Shown: positions 8,680 through 17,469, counted from the stretch's first letter. The stretch is 64,000 nt of DNA from JADLGJ01 sp031423615 (GCA_031423615.1 JANPFV010000082.1:1-64000); one strand, 5' to 3'. The notes: generated by a model not told the origin, from the sequence alone. Program-made: numbers and translations.

Positions 8680-9399
8680 CTAGAACTTCATGTTGGCCAC
8701 ACACTGCCACGTCTGCAGAAAAGCTCTGAAAGATGCTTTGAATAGTTTGCCCAACTTCAAAGAAAATTCTCCCGTCGTCCTATTGTGATGCGGCACGGCC
8801 ACCTGCCAGATTCTGGCGTTCATTTTAGCCAGCCCCGCAGAGACAATGACATTGGGAGCAAAAGTGTTGTCGGGAATTTGATCAATGATCCGTATCAGAA
8901 CGTCCGAACGCATGAGCCGGTAAGGTACGTTCACGTCGTGCACGCCTTTTCCGGAAAGACCCGAAACCGTAAAACGGGAAATGGCGCTGACCAATTTACG
9001 CGGCAAACTTTGCGATCTACCCTGCCGGATACCAAGGAGCGCATCATAGGATTGTCGTTTATGCCAGAAAAGGCAAAAAGATTCCGGAGGCATTTCATTG
9101 TCGCTATCACATTGAAAGACCCATTGCGCTTCCTTGACCGCTTCATGATATCCCATCAAGATCGTCGGGCCGTGACCGCTATTCGCCTTATTGACAATTT
9201 TAATTCTGTCATTATTTTGAAAAAATTCCAATTCTTTTGCCGTTCCGTCTTTGGATCCGTCGTTGAGAGCAATGATTTTAAAATTGATATTGAGAACGGT
9301 GAACTGCTCATGCCAGCTTTGCACGACTTGTTTGATGCAGCCCTCTTCGTTGTAAACAGGCATGACCATCATTAAATCATAGCGGGAAAGATTAGGCAT
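8680..9399 (-). CDS. family 2 glycosyltransferase
   Basis: A 239-residue GT-A fold enzyme. The N-terminus MMVMPVYNEEGCI is the classic GT2 strand-loop, ALNDGSKDGT is the nucleotide-binding aspartate motif, and CDSDNEMPPE supplies the DxD-like metal site. It lacks the C-terminal membrane pair found in DPM1/GtrB relatives, so it is probably soluble or peripheral. The ATG overlaps the accD stop by 8 bp and is followed 9 bp after its stop by glf. It likely transfers a sugar, possibly to a lipid carrier, in the same pathway; the substrate is unknown. Confidence 0.85.
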   Translation of the reverse strand: MPNLSRYDLMMVMPVYNEEGCIKQVVQSWHEQFTVLNINFKIIALNDGSKDGTAKELEFFQNNDRIKIVNKANSGHGPTILMGYHEAVKEAQWVFQCDSDNEMPPESFCLFWHKRQSYDALLGIRQGRSQSLPRKLVSAISRFTVSGLSGKGVHDVNVPYRLMRSDVLIRIIDQIPDNTFAPNVIVSAGLAKMNARIWQVAVPHHNRTTGEFSLKLGKLFKASFRAFLQTWQCVANMKF

Positions 9400-10240
9400 T
9401 CGCTTGAGAATAATTGATCAGTTGCCCGAGGGTCGTTTTCATATCTTTACGTTCGACAATCATGTCGATCAATCCATGCGCGAGGAGAAATTCGGCGCGC
9501 TGGAACCCTTCGGGAAGTTTTTGGCGGATGGTTTGTTCAATGACCCGCGGGCCGGCAAAACCAATCAGCGCCTTTGGCTCGGCCATAATAATATCACCGA
9601 CACCCGCAAAAGACGCCATGATCCCGCCCATGGTCGGATCGGTTAAAATGGAAATGTACAACAGACCCGCTTCATGATGACGCGCCAGCGCCGAACACGT
9701 TTTGGCCATTTGCATCAAGGAAAACATCCCTTCATACATGCGCGCCCCGCCGCCGGATCCGGAAACAATAATGACCGGAAGCTTTTTCTTGATGGCATAT
9801 TCGATAATCCGCGTGATGCGTTCTCCGACGACCGAACCCATGGACCCCATAATAAAACGGGAATCGGTCACCGCAATCCCCGCTAATTTCCCCTCAATTT
9901 TTCCCACACCGGTAATGACAGCGTCCTTAAGGCCGGTCAGCTTTTGATCAGCGGCCAGCTTGTCCTTGTATGTCTTAAGACCTTTAAAGTCCAGAGGATC
10001 TTGCGATATCAATCCGGCGTCGTGCTCTTCAAATGATCCTTCGTCCGTCAAAAGTTCGATGCGCTCAGCGGCGGTCAAAGAAAAATGATACCCACACTGA
10101 GGACAAACATTCTTATTGGTCTTTAACCCTTTGACATAGGAAGGAGATTCACATTCCGGGCATTTCGACCAAATGCCTTCCGGAATATTGCGTTTGCGCA
10201 CACTGACTAAGGTATATTTATTTTTTCCGAAAAGAGCCAT
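9392..10240 (-). CDS. accD: acetyl-CoA carboxylase carboxyltransferase subunit beta
   Basis: A 282-residue beta subunit of the carboxyltransferase that makes malonyl-CoA for fatty-acid synthesis. The N-terminus holds the four-cysteine zinc ribbon (CPEC near 23 and CPQCGYHF near 42). The crotonase-fold core includes GSGGGARMYEG and the family block DPTMGGIMASFAGVGD. The length is usual. The partner accA is not in the window. It is 21 bp downstream of the DUF1015 gene and overlaps the glycosyltransferase behind it. Confidence 0.96.
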   Translation of the reverse strand: MALFGKNKYTLVSVRKRNIPEGIWSKCPECESPSYVKGLKTNKNVCPQCGYHFSLTAAERIELLTDEGSFEEHDAGLISQDPLDFKGLKTYKDKLAADQKLTGLKDAVITGVGKIEGKLAGIAVTDSRFIMGSMGSVVGERITRIIEYAIKKKLPVIIVSGSGGGARMYEGMFSLMQMAKTCSALARHHEAGLLYISILTDPTMGGIMASFAGVGDIIMAEPKALIGFAGPRVIEQTIRQKLPEGFQRAEFLLAHGLIDMIVERKDMKTTLGQLINYSQANA

Positions 10241-10261
10241 AAAAATTTTTCCCTGAAAAGA

Positions 10262-11527
10262 TTATACAATCCGGCGCGATGTCAATCCTGAAAGGACTTT
10301 GGGGTAAAAATAGGTGGTTTTAGGCGGCATTTTCTCGCCATTGAGCGCAACAGCCTTCAGCTGGGAAATCTTGACGGGATTCATGATAAAACCGGCTTCG
10401 GCGATGCCCTCATCAACCTTGGTAATGACCTCGACGGAATCCTTGGTATAAACGATGTCTTCGGATTTAACACCCAGTTTGTCAAAAACAAAATATTTGA
10501 GAATGGTGGCATCGAGACGGCGATAATCCTTGGACCCTTCCTTGATCGTTTTGTCGATAAGGGCTTTATTTTTCAGACGCAAAAGCATATATCCATCCTT
10601 GGTATAAAGACCAAAGGCATGCTCATTTTGCCCGGCCTTGGCCAAGAGCACCATAAAATCATTTTTGGCTTTAATCTTGTCCATGCGAAAAAATTCCTCG
10701 AGGAAAGAAAGCTGACCCGGGAGCTTGGTCACGATGCGATGCATAGGAAAAATTTTCAAATCCTTAGAATCAATATTGGTAAAATAGGTCATCACATAAT
10801 TGAAAGGTTCCTGCCCGGTCGTTTTACCCGCCTGAGCCATTTTTTGACGGCGGATTTCGCACGCCACTTCGTAACGGTGATGACCGTCGGCAATGAAAAG
10901 AGCCTGTTGGCTCAAGGAGGACACAATTTGATTAACAAGCTTAGGGTCATCCAACTTCCAAAACAAATGCTTGACCCCGTCGTCATCCGTAACATCAAAG
11001 AGGGGTTTGGTAATAGCTAGATGGGTGATAAAAATTTTCTCCACCTTGCGTTCCCGGTCAGAAAAACAGACAAAAATGGGACTCAAATTAGCCCCGACGG
11101 CAGTCCAAAGCTTAAAACGGTCTTCCTTGGCCGCCGCATGGGTATTTTCATGAGGAAATATTTTGGAATCCTTGGCGTCCTGAATTTTCATGGCCGCAAT
11201 AAAGCCCAGCCGGCTGTGACGCTCACCCTGGACCTTATATTCCTGACGATAATAATAAATAGAAGGATTAGGGTCCTGAACAAGCACACCGCTTTGCAGC
11301 CACTGATTAAAAAGTTCTTTGGCCCGCGTATATTTATTCTGCTCCGCATTATCAGCGGGGTTGTCCTTGGCATGTTCCAAGCGGATAAAATTATATTCAC
11401 TCCGGGCCAGAAAACCGCTTTGCTGGGCCGCCGAAATAACATCATAGGGGGGACACATGACCTTAGACGGGTTGGTGATCTTTTCAGGATTGTAGTGAAT
11501 ACCTTCAAAAGCCTTGATTTCGGTCAT
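10262..11527 (-). CDS. DUF1015 family protein
   Basis: A 421-residue cytosolic protein of the widespread DUF1015 family, whose function is unknown. Recognisable blocks are MCPPYDVI near residue 25, the FIAAMKI strand, the central ADGHHRYEVA motif near 215 and NYVMTYFTN. The conserved histidines suggest an enzyme, but I do not assign a reaction. The ATG at 11525-11527 is preceded by GGAG, and a short perfect hairpin (11539-11557) stands directly upstream of that ribosome site. It is the first gene of the accD-GT2-glf-GT-C run, after the terminator of the chaperone operon. Confidence 0.85.
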   Translation of the reverse strand: MTEIKAFEGIHYNPEKITNPSKVMCPPYDVISAAQQSGFLARSEYNFIRLEHAKDNPADNAEQNKYTRAKELFNQWLQSGVLVQDPNPSIYYYRQEYKVQGERHSRLGFIAAMKIQDAKDSKIFPHENTHAAAKEDRFKLWTAVGANLSPIFVCFSDRERKVEKIFITHLAITKPLFDVTDDDGVKHLFWKLDDPKLVNQIVSSLSQQALFIADGHHRYEVACEIRRQKMAQAGKTTGQEPFNYVMTYFTNIDSKDLKIFPMHRIVTKLPGQLSFLEEFFRMDKIKAKNDFMVLLAKAGQNEHAFGLYTKDGYMLLRLKNKALIDKTIKEGSKDYRRLDATILKYFVFDKLGVKSEDIVYTKDSVEVITKVDEGIAEAGFIMNPVKISQLKAVALNGEKMPPKTTYFYPKVLSGLTSRRIV

Positions 11528-11538
11528 AGTTAAACTCC

Positions 11539-11557
11539 ACGGTTTTATTCAAACCGT
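11539..11557. other. short hairpin before the DUF1015 ribosome site
   Basis: ACGGTTT and AAACCGT form a perfect 7-bp stem with a 5-nt loop, ending just before the GGAG of the DUF1015 gene. It could influence translation or mark the 5' end of that transcript. Confidence 0.45.
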
Positions 11558-11578
11558 AATATCTTTCATTTTGAGCGA

Positions 11579-11609
11579 AATCCCGCCAGCCAGAGGCCAT
11601 TGCGGGATT
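11579..11609. repeat. inverted repeat between fmdB-like gene and DUF1015 gene
   Basis: AATCCCGC (11579-11586) and GCGGGATT (11602-11609) pair perfectly around a 15-nt loop. It lies next to the terminator hairpin and resembles the stem of common GCGAAA...GCGGGA-type palindromic elements. Confidence 0.5.
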
Positions 11610-11631
11610 AAAAAATCTGCTTTAAGCAGAT
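11609..11631 (-). terminator. Rho-independent terminator of the hrcA-dnaK operon
   Basis: On the minus strand ATCTGCT-TAA-AGCAGAT makes a perfect 7-bp stem followed directly by a run of six T. It lies about 100 bp after the stop of the fmdB-like gene, the last gene of the chaperone operon. Confidence 0.75.
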
Positions 11632-11732
11632 CGGAATCTTTTGGTCAAAAGTTTTTGTATTTTTAGCGATGGTTCATATTACCAAAACAAGACAAAAATA
11701 GGTACGAAATTCTTTAAAATCTTCCCTGCCGA

Positions 11733-12026
11733 CTAAGATGAAGATTTTTTAGGCGGCAAGGCCGGTGCACTCGGTGCGCTGGCGCATCCACAGCCTCCAG
11801 AATGAGAGTGTCCGGCACCCGAAGCCGCAGGCGCGGCCGGTTTGTTCTTATAATCCGTTTCGTAAAATCCTGTCCCTTTGAAAATAATCCCACTGCCCCC
11901 TCCGATATGGCGCACCAGAGTCATCTTGGCGCATTGGGGGCATTTTTTAAATTTTTTATCTCTCATGGACTGCAAAGCTTCGAACAAATGACCGCAGGCT
12001 TCGCATTCATATTGGTAGGTTGGCAT
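11733..12026 (-). CDS. FmdB-family zinc-ribbon protein
   Basis: A 97-residue protein starting MPTYQYECEACGH. It has the CxxC...CPxC zinc ribbon of the FmdB/putative regulatory family, followed by an Ala/Pro/Gly linker with a HSHSGGCGC stretch. The role is unproven; family members have been suggested to be regulators. The ATG at 12024-12026 has GGAG eight bases upstream, which decides the start over a longer frame. It follows dnaJ in the chaperone operon. The His/Cys cluster near the C-terminus could bind metal (inference). Confidence 0.85.
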   Translation of the reverse strand: MPTYQYECEACGHLFEALQSMRDKKFKKCPQCAKMTLVRHIGGGSGIIFKGTGFYETDYKNKPAAPAASGAGHSHSGGCGCASAPSAPALPPKKSSS

Positions 12027-12081
12027 AATTTTTCTCCGTTCCTGAATTATATCGATAAAAGTTTTGAGGTGAAGTCTAGTC

Positions 12082-13221
12082 TCACTTAAAAGCATTTTTA
12101 AACTTGTCGGCCAGCGAATCCGAGCCTGAAGAAATTTTTTCACCGCTGACACGAGCAAATTCCTCTAAAAGTTTACGTTGGTCAGAAGTCAAATGCTCCG
12201 GAACACTGATCATGACCTTCACATATTGCTCCCCATGCCCGCCGCCATGCAAATCCGGCATGCCCTTGGCTTTCAAGCGAAAAACTTTTCCGCTTTGTGT
12301 GCCGGCCGGGATTTTCATGGAAACATTCCCGCTCAATGTCGGCACCGAAATTTCTCCCCCCAACGAGGCCACCACAAAACTCACCGGAAATTCAAAATGC
12401 AGGTCTTTGCCATTGCGTTCATAAAGAGAATGACGTCGGACGAGAATGTATAAATACAAATCACCCGATCCGGCCGCTCCAATTTCTCCTTCGCCTTTGA
12501 CACGCAAACGCGTATCATTGTCTACCCCAGCCGGAATGTTGACATCGATATTGCGGGTGACCTTGACTACGCCTTGACCGTGACATTCCGGACAATAGTC
12601 GGTGATGATCTTCCCCTGACCACCACAAGCGGAACAGGTTTGCGCCATACGAAAAAAACCATTGGACATGACGACCTGCCCTTGTCCTTTGCAGGTCGGA
12701 CACGTTTTGGGCTTGCTTCCCGGTTTAGCCCCATTGCCGTCGCATGTTTTGCAATGCTCATGGCGAGGAACCTTGACCTTCTTTTTAACCCCGCTATAAG
12801 CTTCTTCCAGAGTGATTTCGACTTCATATTGAATGTCATGTCCCCGACGGGAACGTCCCGACCGTCCGCCGCCTTGCGTGCCAAAGCCCGCATTCCCGAA
12901 AAGATTACCGAGAATGTCTTCCAGACCGGATTCACTGCCGAAAATACTGCTAAAATCGGCGCCCTTGAAAATATCCTCGGATGTGTAGCGCTGGTCAATG
13001 CCCGAATGGCCGTATTGATCGTACATTTGCTTTTTCTGCGGATCCGACAATACGCCGTAAGCTTCGGAGATTTCTTTAAACTTTTCTTCGGCCGCTTTTT
13101 TTTCCGTTTCCGGAACGCGATCGGGATGGAATTTTAAAGCCAACGATCGATAGGCCTTTTTGATCGCAGTAACGTCCGCGTCTTTGGTGACACCTAGAAT
13201 TTCGTAATAATCTTTTTTCAT
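12082..13221 (-). CDS. dnaJ: chaperone DnaJ (type I Hsp40)
   Basis: A 379-residue co-chaperone that stimulates DnaK ATPase and delivers substrates. It has the J-domain at 1-70 (KFHPDRVPE holds the essential HPD), then a Gly-rich linker. Next comes the zinc domain with four Cys-rich repeats (CKTCDGNGA, CPTCKGQGQ, CSACGGQGK, CPECHGQG) and finally two substrate-binding beta-domains. The ATG at 13219-13221 is preceded by GGGAG; an upstream in-frame start would fall inside the intergenic hairpin. It is separated from dnaK by an 86-bp gap that contains a long inverted repeat. Confidence 0.97.
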   Translation of the reverse strand: MKKDYYEILGVTKDADVTAIKKAYRSLALKFHPDRVPETEKKAAEEKFKEISEAYGVLSDPQKKQMYDQYGHSGIDQRYTSEDIFKGADFSSIFGSESGLEDILGNLFGNAGFGTQGGGRSGRSRRGHDIQYEVEITLEEAYSGVKKKVKVPRHEHCKTCDGNGAKPGSKPKTCPTCKGQGQVVMSNGFFRMAQTCSACGGQGKIITDYCPECHGQGVVKVTRNIDVNIPAGVDNDTRLRVKGEGEIGAAGSGDLYLYILVRRHSLYERNGKDLHFEFPVSFVVASLGGEISVPTLSGNVSMKIPAGTQSGKVFRLKAKGMPDLHGGGHGEQYVKVMISVPEHLTSDQRKLLEEFARVSGEKISSGSDSLADKFKNAFK

Positions 13222-13238
13222 AAGCTCCCAATAAAAGG

Positions 13239-13299
13239 GATCGGTAAGCTTAGAAGACACCTATCGCGCACGCGAGGCGCAAACTTGGGCTTACCGATC
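13239..13299. other. dnaK-dnaJ intergenic stem-loop
   Basis: GATCGGTAAGC (13239-13249) and GCTTACCGATC (13289-13299) are perfect 11-bp complements around a 39-nt loop. The loop holds a second perfect stem (TCGCG-CA-CGCGA, 13264-13275). It fills the gap between the dnaK stop and the dnaJ ribosome site, so it is transcribed. A processing or partial-termination site that lowers DnaJ relative to DnaK is a reasonable inference. Confidence 0.7.
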
Positions 13300-13307
13300 A
13301 ATCTTTT

Positions 13308-15233
13308 TTATTTATCACTCGATGCTTTAAAATCTGCATCGATAACATCATCATTTTTTGCACCGGCATCCGGTTTATCGTCGGATTGCGCCTCGCCGGG
13401 TTCCGGCTGCGCTCCCGCCTGAGAACCAGCCTGTTGCTGTCCCGCCTGTTGGCTTGCCGTTGCCTTGTAAACTTCCTCGGCTAATTTATGGCTGACTTTT
13501 TGCAAAGATTCCATGCCTGCCTTGATCTTGTCGGCATCTTTGGCCTTGATGGCTTCTTTCAAAACAACCAATTCCTTTTCAATACTTTCTTTATCCGTGG
13601 CAGAAACCTTATCTCCATAATCCTTGACCGATTTTTCCGTCGAATAAACCAAGGTATTGGCTTGATTGATCAATTCGATTTCTTCGCGCTGTTTCTTGTC
13701 CGTTTCCGCGAATTGCTCAGCGTCCTTGATCATTTTATCAATTTCGGCCTGGGACAACTTTGTCGATGCCGTAATCTTTATGGTCTGCTCTTTGCCCGTG
13801 CCGGTGTCCTTGGCCGTAACGTGAACGATCCCATTGGTATCTATATCAAAGGTGACTTCAATTTTAGGAACACCGCGCGGAGCCGGGGGAATACCGACTA
13901 AGTCAAAACGGCCCAATTCCGTATTGGCATTGGCCAAATCCCGTTCACCCTGCAAAACACGGATCGTGACGGCAGGCTGATTATCGGCGGCTGTGGAATA
14001 AACCTGGGATTTCTTAGTCGGGATTGTCGTATTGCGATCAATCAATTTATTAAAAAGTCCGCCTTCGACTTCAATTCCCAAAGACAGAGGAGTGACGTCT
14101 AAAAGAAGGACCTCTTTGGCTTCGCCTTTGATGATACCCGCCTGGATGGCCGCACCCATGGCGACGCATTCCATGGGATCAATGCCGCGCTCAATGGTTT
14201 GTCCCACTTCCTTCTCGACAAATTGTTGGACGATAGGCATGCGGGTCGGTCCGCCTACAAGAATAATCTTGTCGACTTTGACATCACTGCCCAATTTTTT
14301 GGTCGCATCCTGCATCGCTTGGACAATCGGTCCGCGGCAACGATCAATCAGAGGAGCAATCAACTGTTCCAGTTTGGCGCGGTCCAATGGCATGGTCAAA
14401 TGCTTCGGTCCATTGGCATCGGCCGTAATAAACGGCAGATTAATTTCCGTCGAAACCGTACTGGAAAGCTCGACCTTGGCCTTTTCTGCGGCTTCCCGCA
14501 AACGTTGAAAAGCCATTTTGTCATTTTTCAAATCGATACCCGATTCATTTTTAAACTGGGTGATGATGTGATCGATTAAGGCGTTATCCATGTCCGTCCC
14601 GCCGAGCTGATTGTCCCCGCTGGTGGACAACACTTCAAAGGTCGCGGCTTTGTGCTCCGCATCCCAGCCCATTTCCATGATCGTGACGTCGAGCGTTCCG
14701 CCGCCCAAGTCAAAAACCATGACCTTCTGTTCTTTTCCGGCTTTATCCAAACCATACGCCAAACAAGCGGCAGTGGGTTCGTTGATAATGCGCAAAACTT
14801 TCAGTCCGGCGATTTCTCCTGCGTCCTTGGTCGCCTGGCGCTGATTGTCATTAAAATACGCTGGGACCGTGATCACCGCTTCTTCGACGGTATCGCCTAA
14901 ATATTTCTCCGCGTCGGCCTTGATCTTTTGCAAGATAAAAGAACTGACTTGTTGCGGAGTGTAGTCTTTGCCCGCAACATTAAATTTAAAATTTGTTCCC
15001 ATCTTGCGTTTCGCGGCATAAATCGTGCCTTGAGAATTGATCGGCGCCTGACGGCGGGCGGGTTCCCCGACGATCCTCTGCCCATCTTTGGTAAAAGCCA
15101 CAAAAGACGGAAACGCTTTACCCGAAGCCACCCCCGCTCCTTCGGCCGACGGAATGATAACCGGACGGCCGCCTTCCAAAACCGCGGCTGCGGAATTTGA
15201 TGTTCCTAAATCGATACCAATTGCTTTTGCCAT
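13308..15233 (-). CDS. dnaK: chaperone DnaK (Hsp70)
   Basis: A 641-residue ATP-driven foldase. The nucleotide-binding domain begins AIGIDLGTSNSAAAV and includes FDLGGGTLDVTI and ILVGGPTRMP. The linker VLLLDVTPLSLGIE leads into the substrate domain. The C-terminal tail is rich in Gln/Ala/Gly and ends with an acidic stretch (DDVIDADFK), as in most bacterial DnaK. The ATG at 15231-15233 follows an ideal AGGAGG. Position 5 is Gly-Ile-Asp-Leu-Gly as in the family. It lies third in the hrcA operon. Confidence 0.98.
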   Translation of the reverse strand: MAKAIGIDLGTSNSAAAVLEGGRPVIIPSAEGAGVASGKAFPSFVAFTKDGQRIVGEPARRQAPINSQGTIYAAKRKMGTNFKFNVAGKDYTPQQVSSFILQKIKADAEKYLGDTVEEAVITVPAYFNDNQRQATKDAGEIAGLKVLRIINEPTAACLAYGLDKAGKEQKVMVFDLGGGTLDVTIMEMGWDAEHKAATFEVLSTSGDNQLGGTDMDNALIDHIITQFKNESGIDLKNDKMAFQRLREAAEKAKVELSSTVSTEINLPFITADANGPKHLTMPLDRAKLEQLIAPLIDRCRGPIVQAMQDATKKLGSDVKVDKIILVGGPTRMPIVQQFVEKEVGQTIERGIDPMECVAMGAAIQAGIIKGEAKEVLLLDVTPLSLGIEVEGGLFNKLIDRNTTIPTKKSQVYSTAADNQPAVTIRVLQGERDLANANTELGRFDLVGIPPAPRGVPKIEVTFDIDTNGIVHVTAKDTGTGKEQTIKITASTKLSQAEIDKMIKDAEQFAETDKKQREEIELINQANTLVYSTEKSVKDYGDKVSATDKESIEKELVVLKEAIKAKDADKIKAGMESLQKVSHKLAEEVYKATASQQAGQQQAGSQAGAQPEPGEAQSDDKPDAGAKNDDVIDADFKASSDK

Positions 15234-15266
15234 AATCCCTACCTCCTATATAGATGCGTCATTGTC

Positions 15267-15812
15267 TTATTCTTGTTTAATAGCAACCTTCACCTTGGCG
15301 GTTCTTACAACCCGGTCACCGAGGGTATATCCTTTTTGCAACTCCTCTATGACCGTCCCTTCTTCTTTGTCCGACGGTTCCTGCATTAAAACCTCGTGAC
15401 TGTGCGGATCAAAGAGTTTTCCTGTAGCTTCGAGCGGCTTGACATTATTTTTACGCAGCAATTCATGGATCCGCGCCATGACCATTTCAACGCCTTTTAA
15501 AAAAGCCTGCTGGTCTTGATGATTTGCCTTGGCCGCGATAACCACCCGTTCCAGATCGTCTAAAATATGTAAAAAATCAGCGATCAAACCTTCATTCGCA
15601 TACTTTACAAATTCACTGCGTTCCCGGTCGGAACGTTTGCGCGCATTGTCAAACTCGGCAAGAAGACGAAGATATTTATCTTTATACTCGTCTAATTCCT
15701 TGCTGAGCTTGCCATGGTCCTCGCTGTTAACCGTGCCCATCTCCTCCGGCACATCCTGCGGAATCACCGCTTCTTTTTCATCCTTCTTATTTTCTTCATT
15801 CATTTCCATCAT
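15267..15812 (-). CDS. grpE: nucleotide exchange factor GrpE
   Basis: A roughly 181-residue dimeric factor that releases ADP from DnaK. An acidic, Lys-rich N-terminal tail precedes the long coiled coil (KLSKELDEYKDKYLRLLAEFDNARKR) and the beta-wing domain with the family signature GKLFDPHSHEVLMQE, then GYTLGDRVVRTAKVKV. I chose the ATG at 15810-15812 because GAGGG precedes it. This start overlaps the hrcA coding end, as expected for a coupled operon. An ATG at 15833 would overlap further. Confidence 0.95.
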   Translation of the reverse strand: MMEMNEENKKDEKEAVIPQDVPEEMGTVNSEDHGKLSKELDEYKDKYLRLLAEFDNARKRSDRERSEFVKYANEGLIADFLHILDDLERVVIAAKANHQDQQAFLKGVEMVMARIHELLRKNNVKPLEATGKLFDPHSHEVLMQEPSDKEEGTVIEELQKGYTLGDRVVRTAKVKVAIKQE

Positions 15813-15819
15813 CAATCCC

Positions 15820-16551
15820 TCACACCACTTCATTCATGACTTTTGCCAAATAATTTAAAGTACAAACCACCCGTGAATAATCCATGCGGGTCGGCCCCAA
15901 AACCGCAATACGTCCCGTCGGGCCGCTGTGCGTCTGATAACGCGAAACCGCCAGCGAGCATCCTTCAATATCCGCGCAGGCAATTTCATGACCGATATAA
16001 ATCTTGATCCTTTGCTCAAGCCCGCGATTGATCACTTGCAAAAGGTTTTCTTTCTCTTCCAGCGCACAAAGAATGTTCCCGATCTTTTTAACGTCGTGAT
16101 ATTCCGGATATTCCACAACATAGCTTGTGCCCCGGCAAAAAATCTTGCCGCTCCAGCCGTCTACCGAAATAATGCTCGTATAATGCGTCAAATCAGAAAT
16201 CATTTGCGAAGTTTTTTCCAAAGTGCTTTCCAAGTCCCGCATTTTTTCATCATATTCCTGTTTAATCCGGACCTTCTCTTCTTCTAAAAGCTGGATTTCC
16301 TTCATCAAATTATCAACATAATACCGGTATCCCTTTTGTGTGGGTAAACGGCCCGCCGAAGTATGCGGATGCGTCAAAAGGCCGTCATCTTCCAATTCCG
16401 CCAAGATATTGCGAATGGTAGCTGGGCTGAGATCCAAATGGTGCTCGTCGACAATGTAACTTGAGCTGACCGGCGTGATCGTCTTAATATAAGAATTAAC
16501 GACAATCCCCAGAACCCGCTCTTTACGTTGTTTATAAATTATTTCTTTCAT
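15820..16551 (-). CDS. hrcA: heat-inducible repressor HrcA, short form
   Basis: A 243-residue repressor that binds CIRCE and is released when GroEL is titrated by unfolded protein. The N-terminal winged helix is clear (SPATIRNILAELEDDGLLTHPHTSAGRLPTQKGYR). The C-terminal signature GRIAVLGPTRMDYSRV is also present. Typical HrcA is about 340 residues; here the middle is roughly 90-100 residues shorter, losing most of the inserted dimerisation part of the GAF-like domain. Both ends are in one uninterrupted frame, so this is a real short form, not a frameshift. It is the first gene of the chaperone operon, with a CIRCE 16 bp upstream. Confidence 0.93.
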   Translation of the reverse strand: MKEIIYKQRKERVLGIVVNSYIKTITPVSSSYIVDEHHLDLSPATIRNILAELEDDGLLTHPHTSAGRLPTQKGYRYYVDNLMKEIQLLEEEKVRIKQEYDEKMRDLESTLEKTSQMISDLTHYTSIISVDGWSGKIFCRGTSYVVEYPEYHDVKKIGNILCALEEKENLLQVINRGLEQRIKIYIGHEIACADIEGCSLAVSRYQTHSGPTGRIAVLGPTRMDYSRVVCTLNYLAKVMNEVV

Positions 16552-16566
16552 CTTTTCCCTTTACCA

Positions 16567-16593
16567 TTAGCACTCATTTAGAAAGATTGCTAA
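16567..16593. promoter_or_regulatory. CIRCE operator of the hrcA operon
   Basis: TTAGCACTC-N9-GATTGCTAA matches the consensus TTAGCACTC-N9-GAGTGCTAA with one mismatch. It lies between the -10 box and the hrcA start, about +4 to +30 of the predicted transcript, the usual place for HrcA repression. Confidence 0.93.
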
Positions 16594-16603
16594 TTTGCGC
16601 CGT

Positions 16604-16631
16604 ATTATAACAAAGACGAATATGTTGTCAA
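16604..16631 (-). promoter_or_regulatory. sigma-70 promoter of hrcA-grpE-dnaK-dnaJ-fmdB
   Basis: On the minus strand a perfect TTGACA (16626-16631) and a perfect TATAAT (16604-16609) are separated by 16 nt. The CIRCE element begins about 10 nt downstream of the -10. Confidence 0.93.
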
Positions 16632-16696
16632 CACTTTCGAAGGAGCTAGCTTTAGCATAAACACTCTTTATGTATCCGTCCTCATTCTTGCGCTTC

Positions 16697-17404
16697 TTAC
16701 TCGCTGGACTTTTCGCCATCGGTTCTTTTTAAGGCCTCCGCGAGAACAATGAGCTCTTGAAGGTAGGCCTCGGCCGCGGTGACGTTGTATTCCAGAATCA
16801 GAAGCGACGGCTTGAGTCCTCCTATAGAATGAAATTCCAAAGAGATCACCCCATCGACAATCTGTAAAGACATCAGAGGATGTCCCCGCGAATCCCGATT
16901 TTTATACGAGGTAAACAACTTGAGCATTTTGGGATCATTGAAAAAATTGTTGGCCCACTGCGGATTGTTCGTATAGGCGTGAAATTCTTCGAGAGCCTTG
17001 GGTAACCGCACTTGTCCTACAAAAGTCCCCCATCGGGCGTTAGAAACATCGTCCAAGGTTTGCGCATTGGAGCGGATTTGGGTCCGGGCGCGCTCGGAAA
17101 AAGTCAGATTCAATCTCCCGGGGGTCTTAACTTTCAAAAATCCCAGATGGCTGGTTGTACCGGGCCGCAATCCGGACAGCTCGATTTCTTCATACAGACA
17201 TTCATATCCGCGGTATTTAAAATTGATGCGAAAAGAGTTATCGTGCTCCGCAATAGGAATCAGTTCTCCCTCAAAGAAATGCGCCATAGCCTGCAAATAA
17301 TCATTACGCTGTTTCTTTTCTCCGGTCGAAGAACGGATCATAAAATAAACGAGTCCACCGGTCAAAAGGATAAAAACAAGTATAATCACTGGCATCATAG
17401 ACAT
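16697..17404 (-). CDS. membrane-anchored protein of unknown function
   Basis: A 235-residue protein with one N-terminal membrane helix (about residues 4-24) and a soluble domain of about 200 residues that I do not recognise. The soluble part alternates beta-like stretches (RINFKYRGYECLYEEIEL, GRLNLTFSE) with a helical end (AAEAYLQELIVLAEALKR). The N-in/C-out or reverse orientation cannot be decided. It lies downstream of clpB in the same direction with a 65-bp gap, and may be co-transcribed with it. No enzymatic motif is visible. Confidence 0.6.
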   Translation of the reverse strand: MSMMPVIILVFILLTGGLVYFMIRSSTGEKKQRNDYLQAMAHFFEGELIPIAEHDNSFRINFKYRGYECLYEEIELSGLRPGTTSHLGFLKVKTPGRLNLTFSERARTQIRSNAQTLDDVSNARWGTFVGQVRLPKALEEFHAYTNNPQWANNFFNDPKMLKLFTSYKNRDSRGHPLMSLQIVDGVISLEFHSIGGLKPSLLILEYNVTAAEAYLQELIVLAEALKRTDGEKSSE

Positions 17405-17469
17405 AAGGGCAAAGTTAAAACATTATATTGAAATATCAATCCCTCAGGAATATATTTTCCGTTTTTTGC

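Noticed and set aside
15820..16551. Frameshift as the cause of the short HrcA
   Set aside because: N- and C-terminal signatures are in the same uninterrupted frame.
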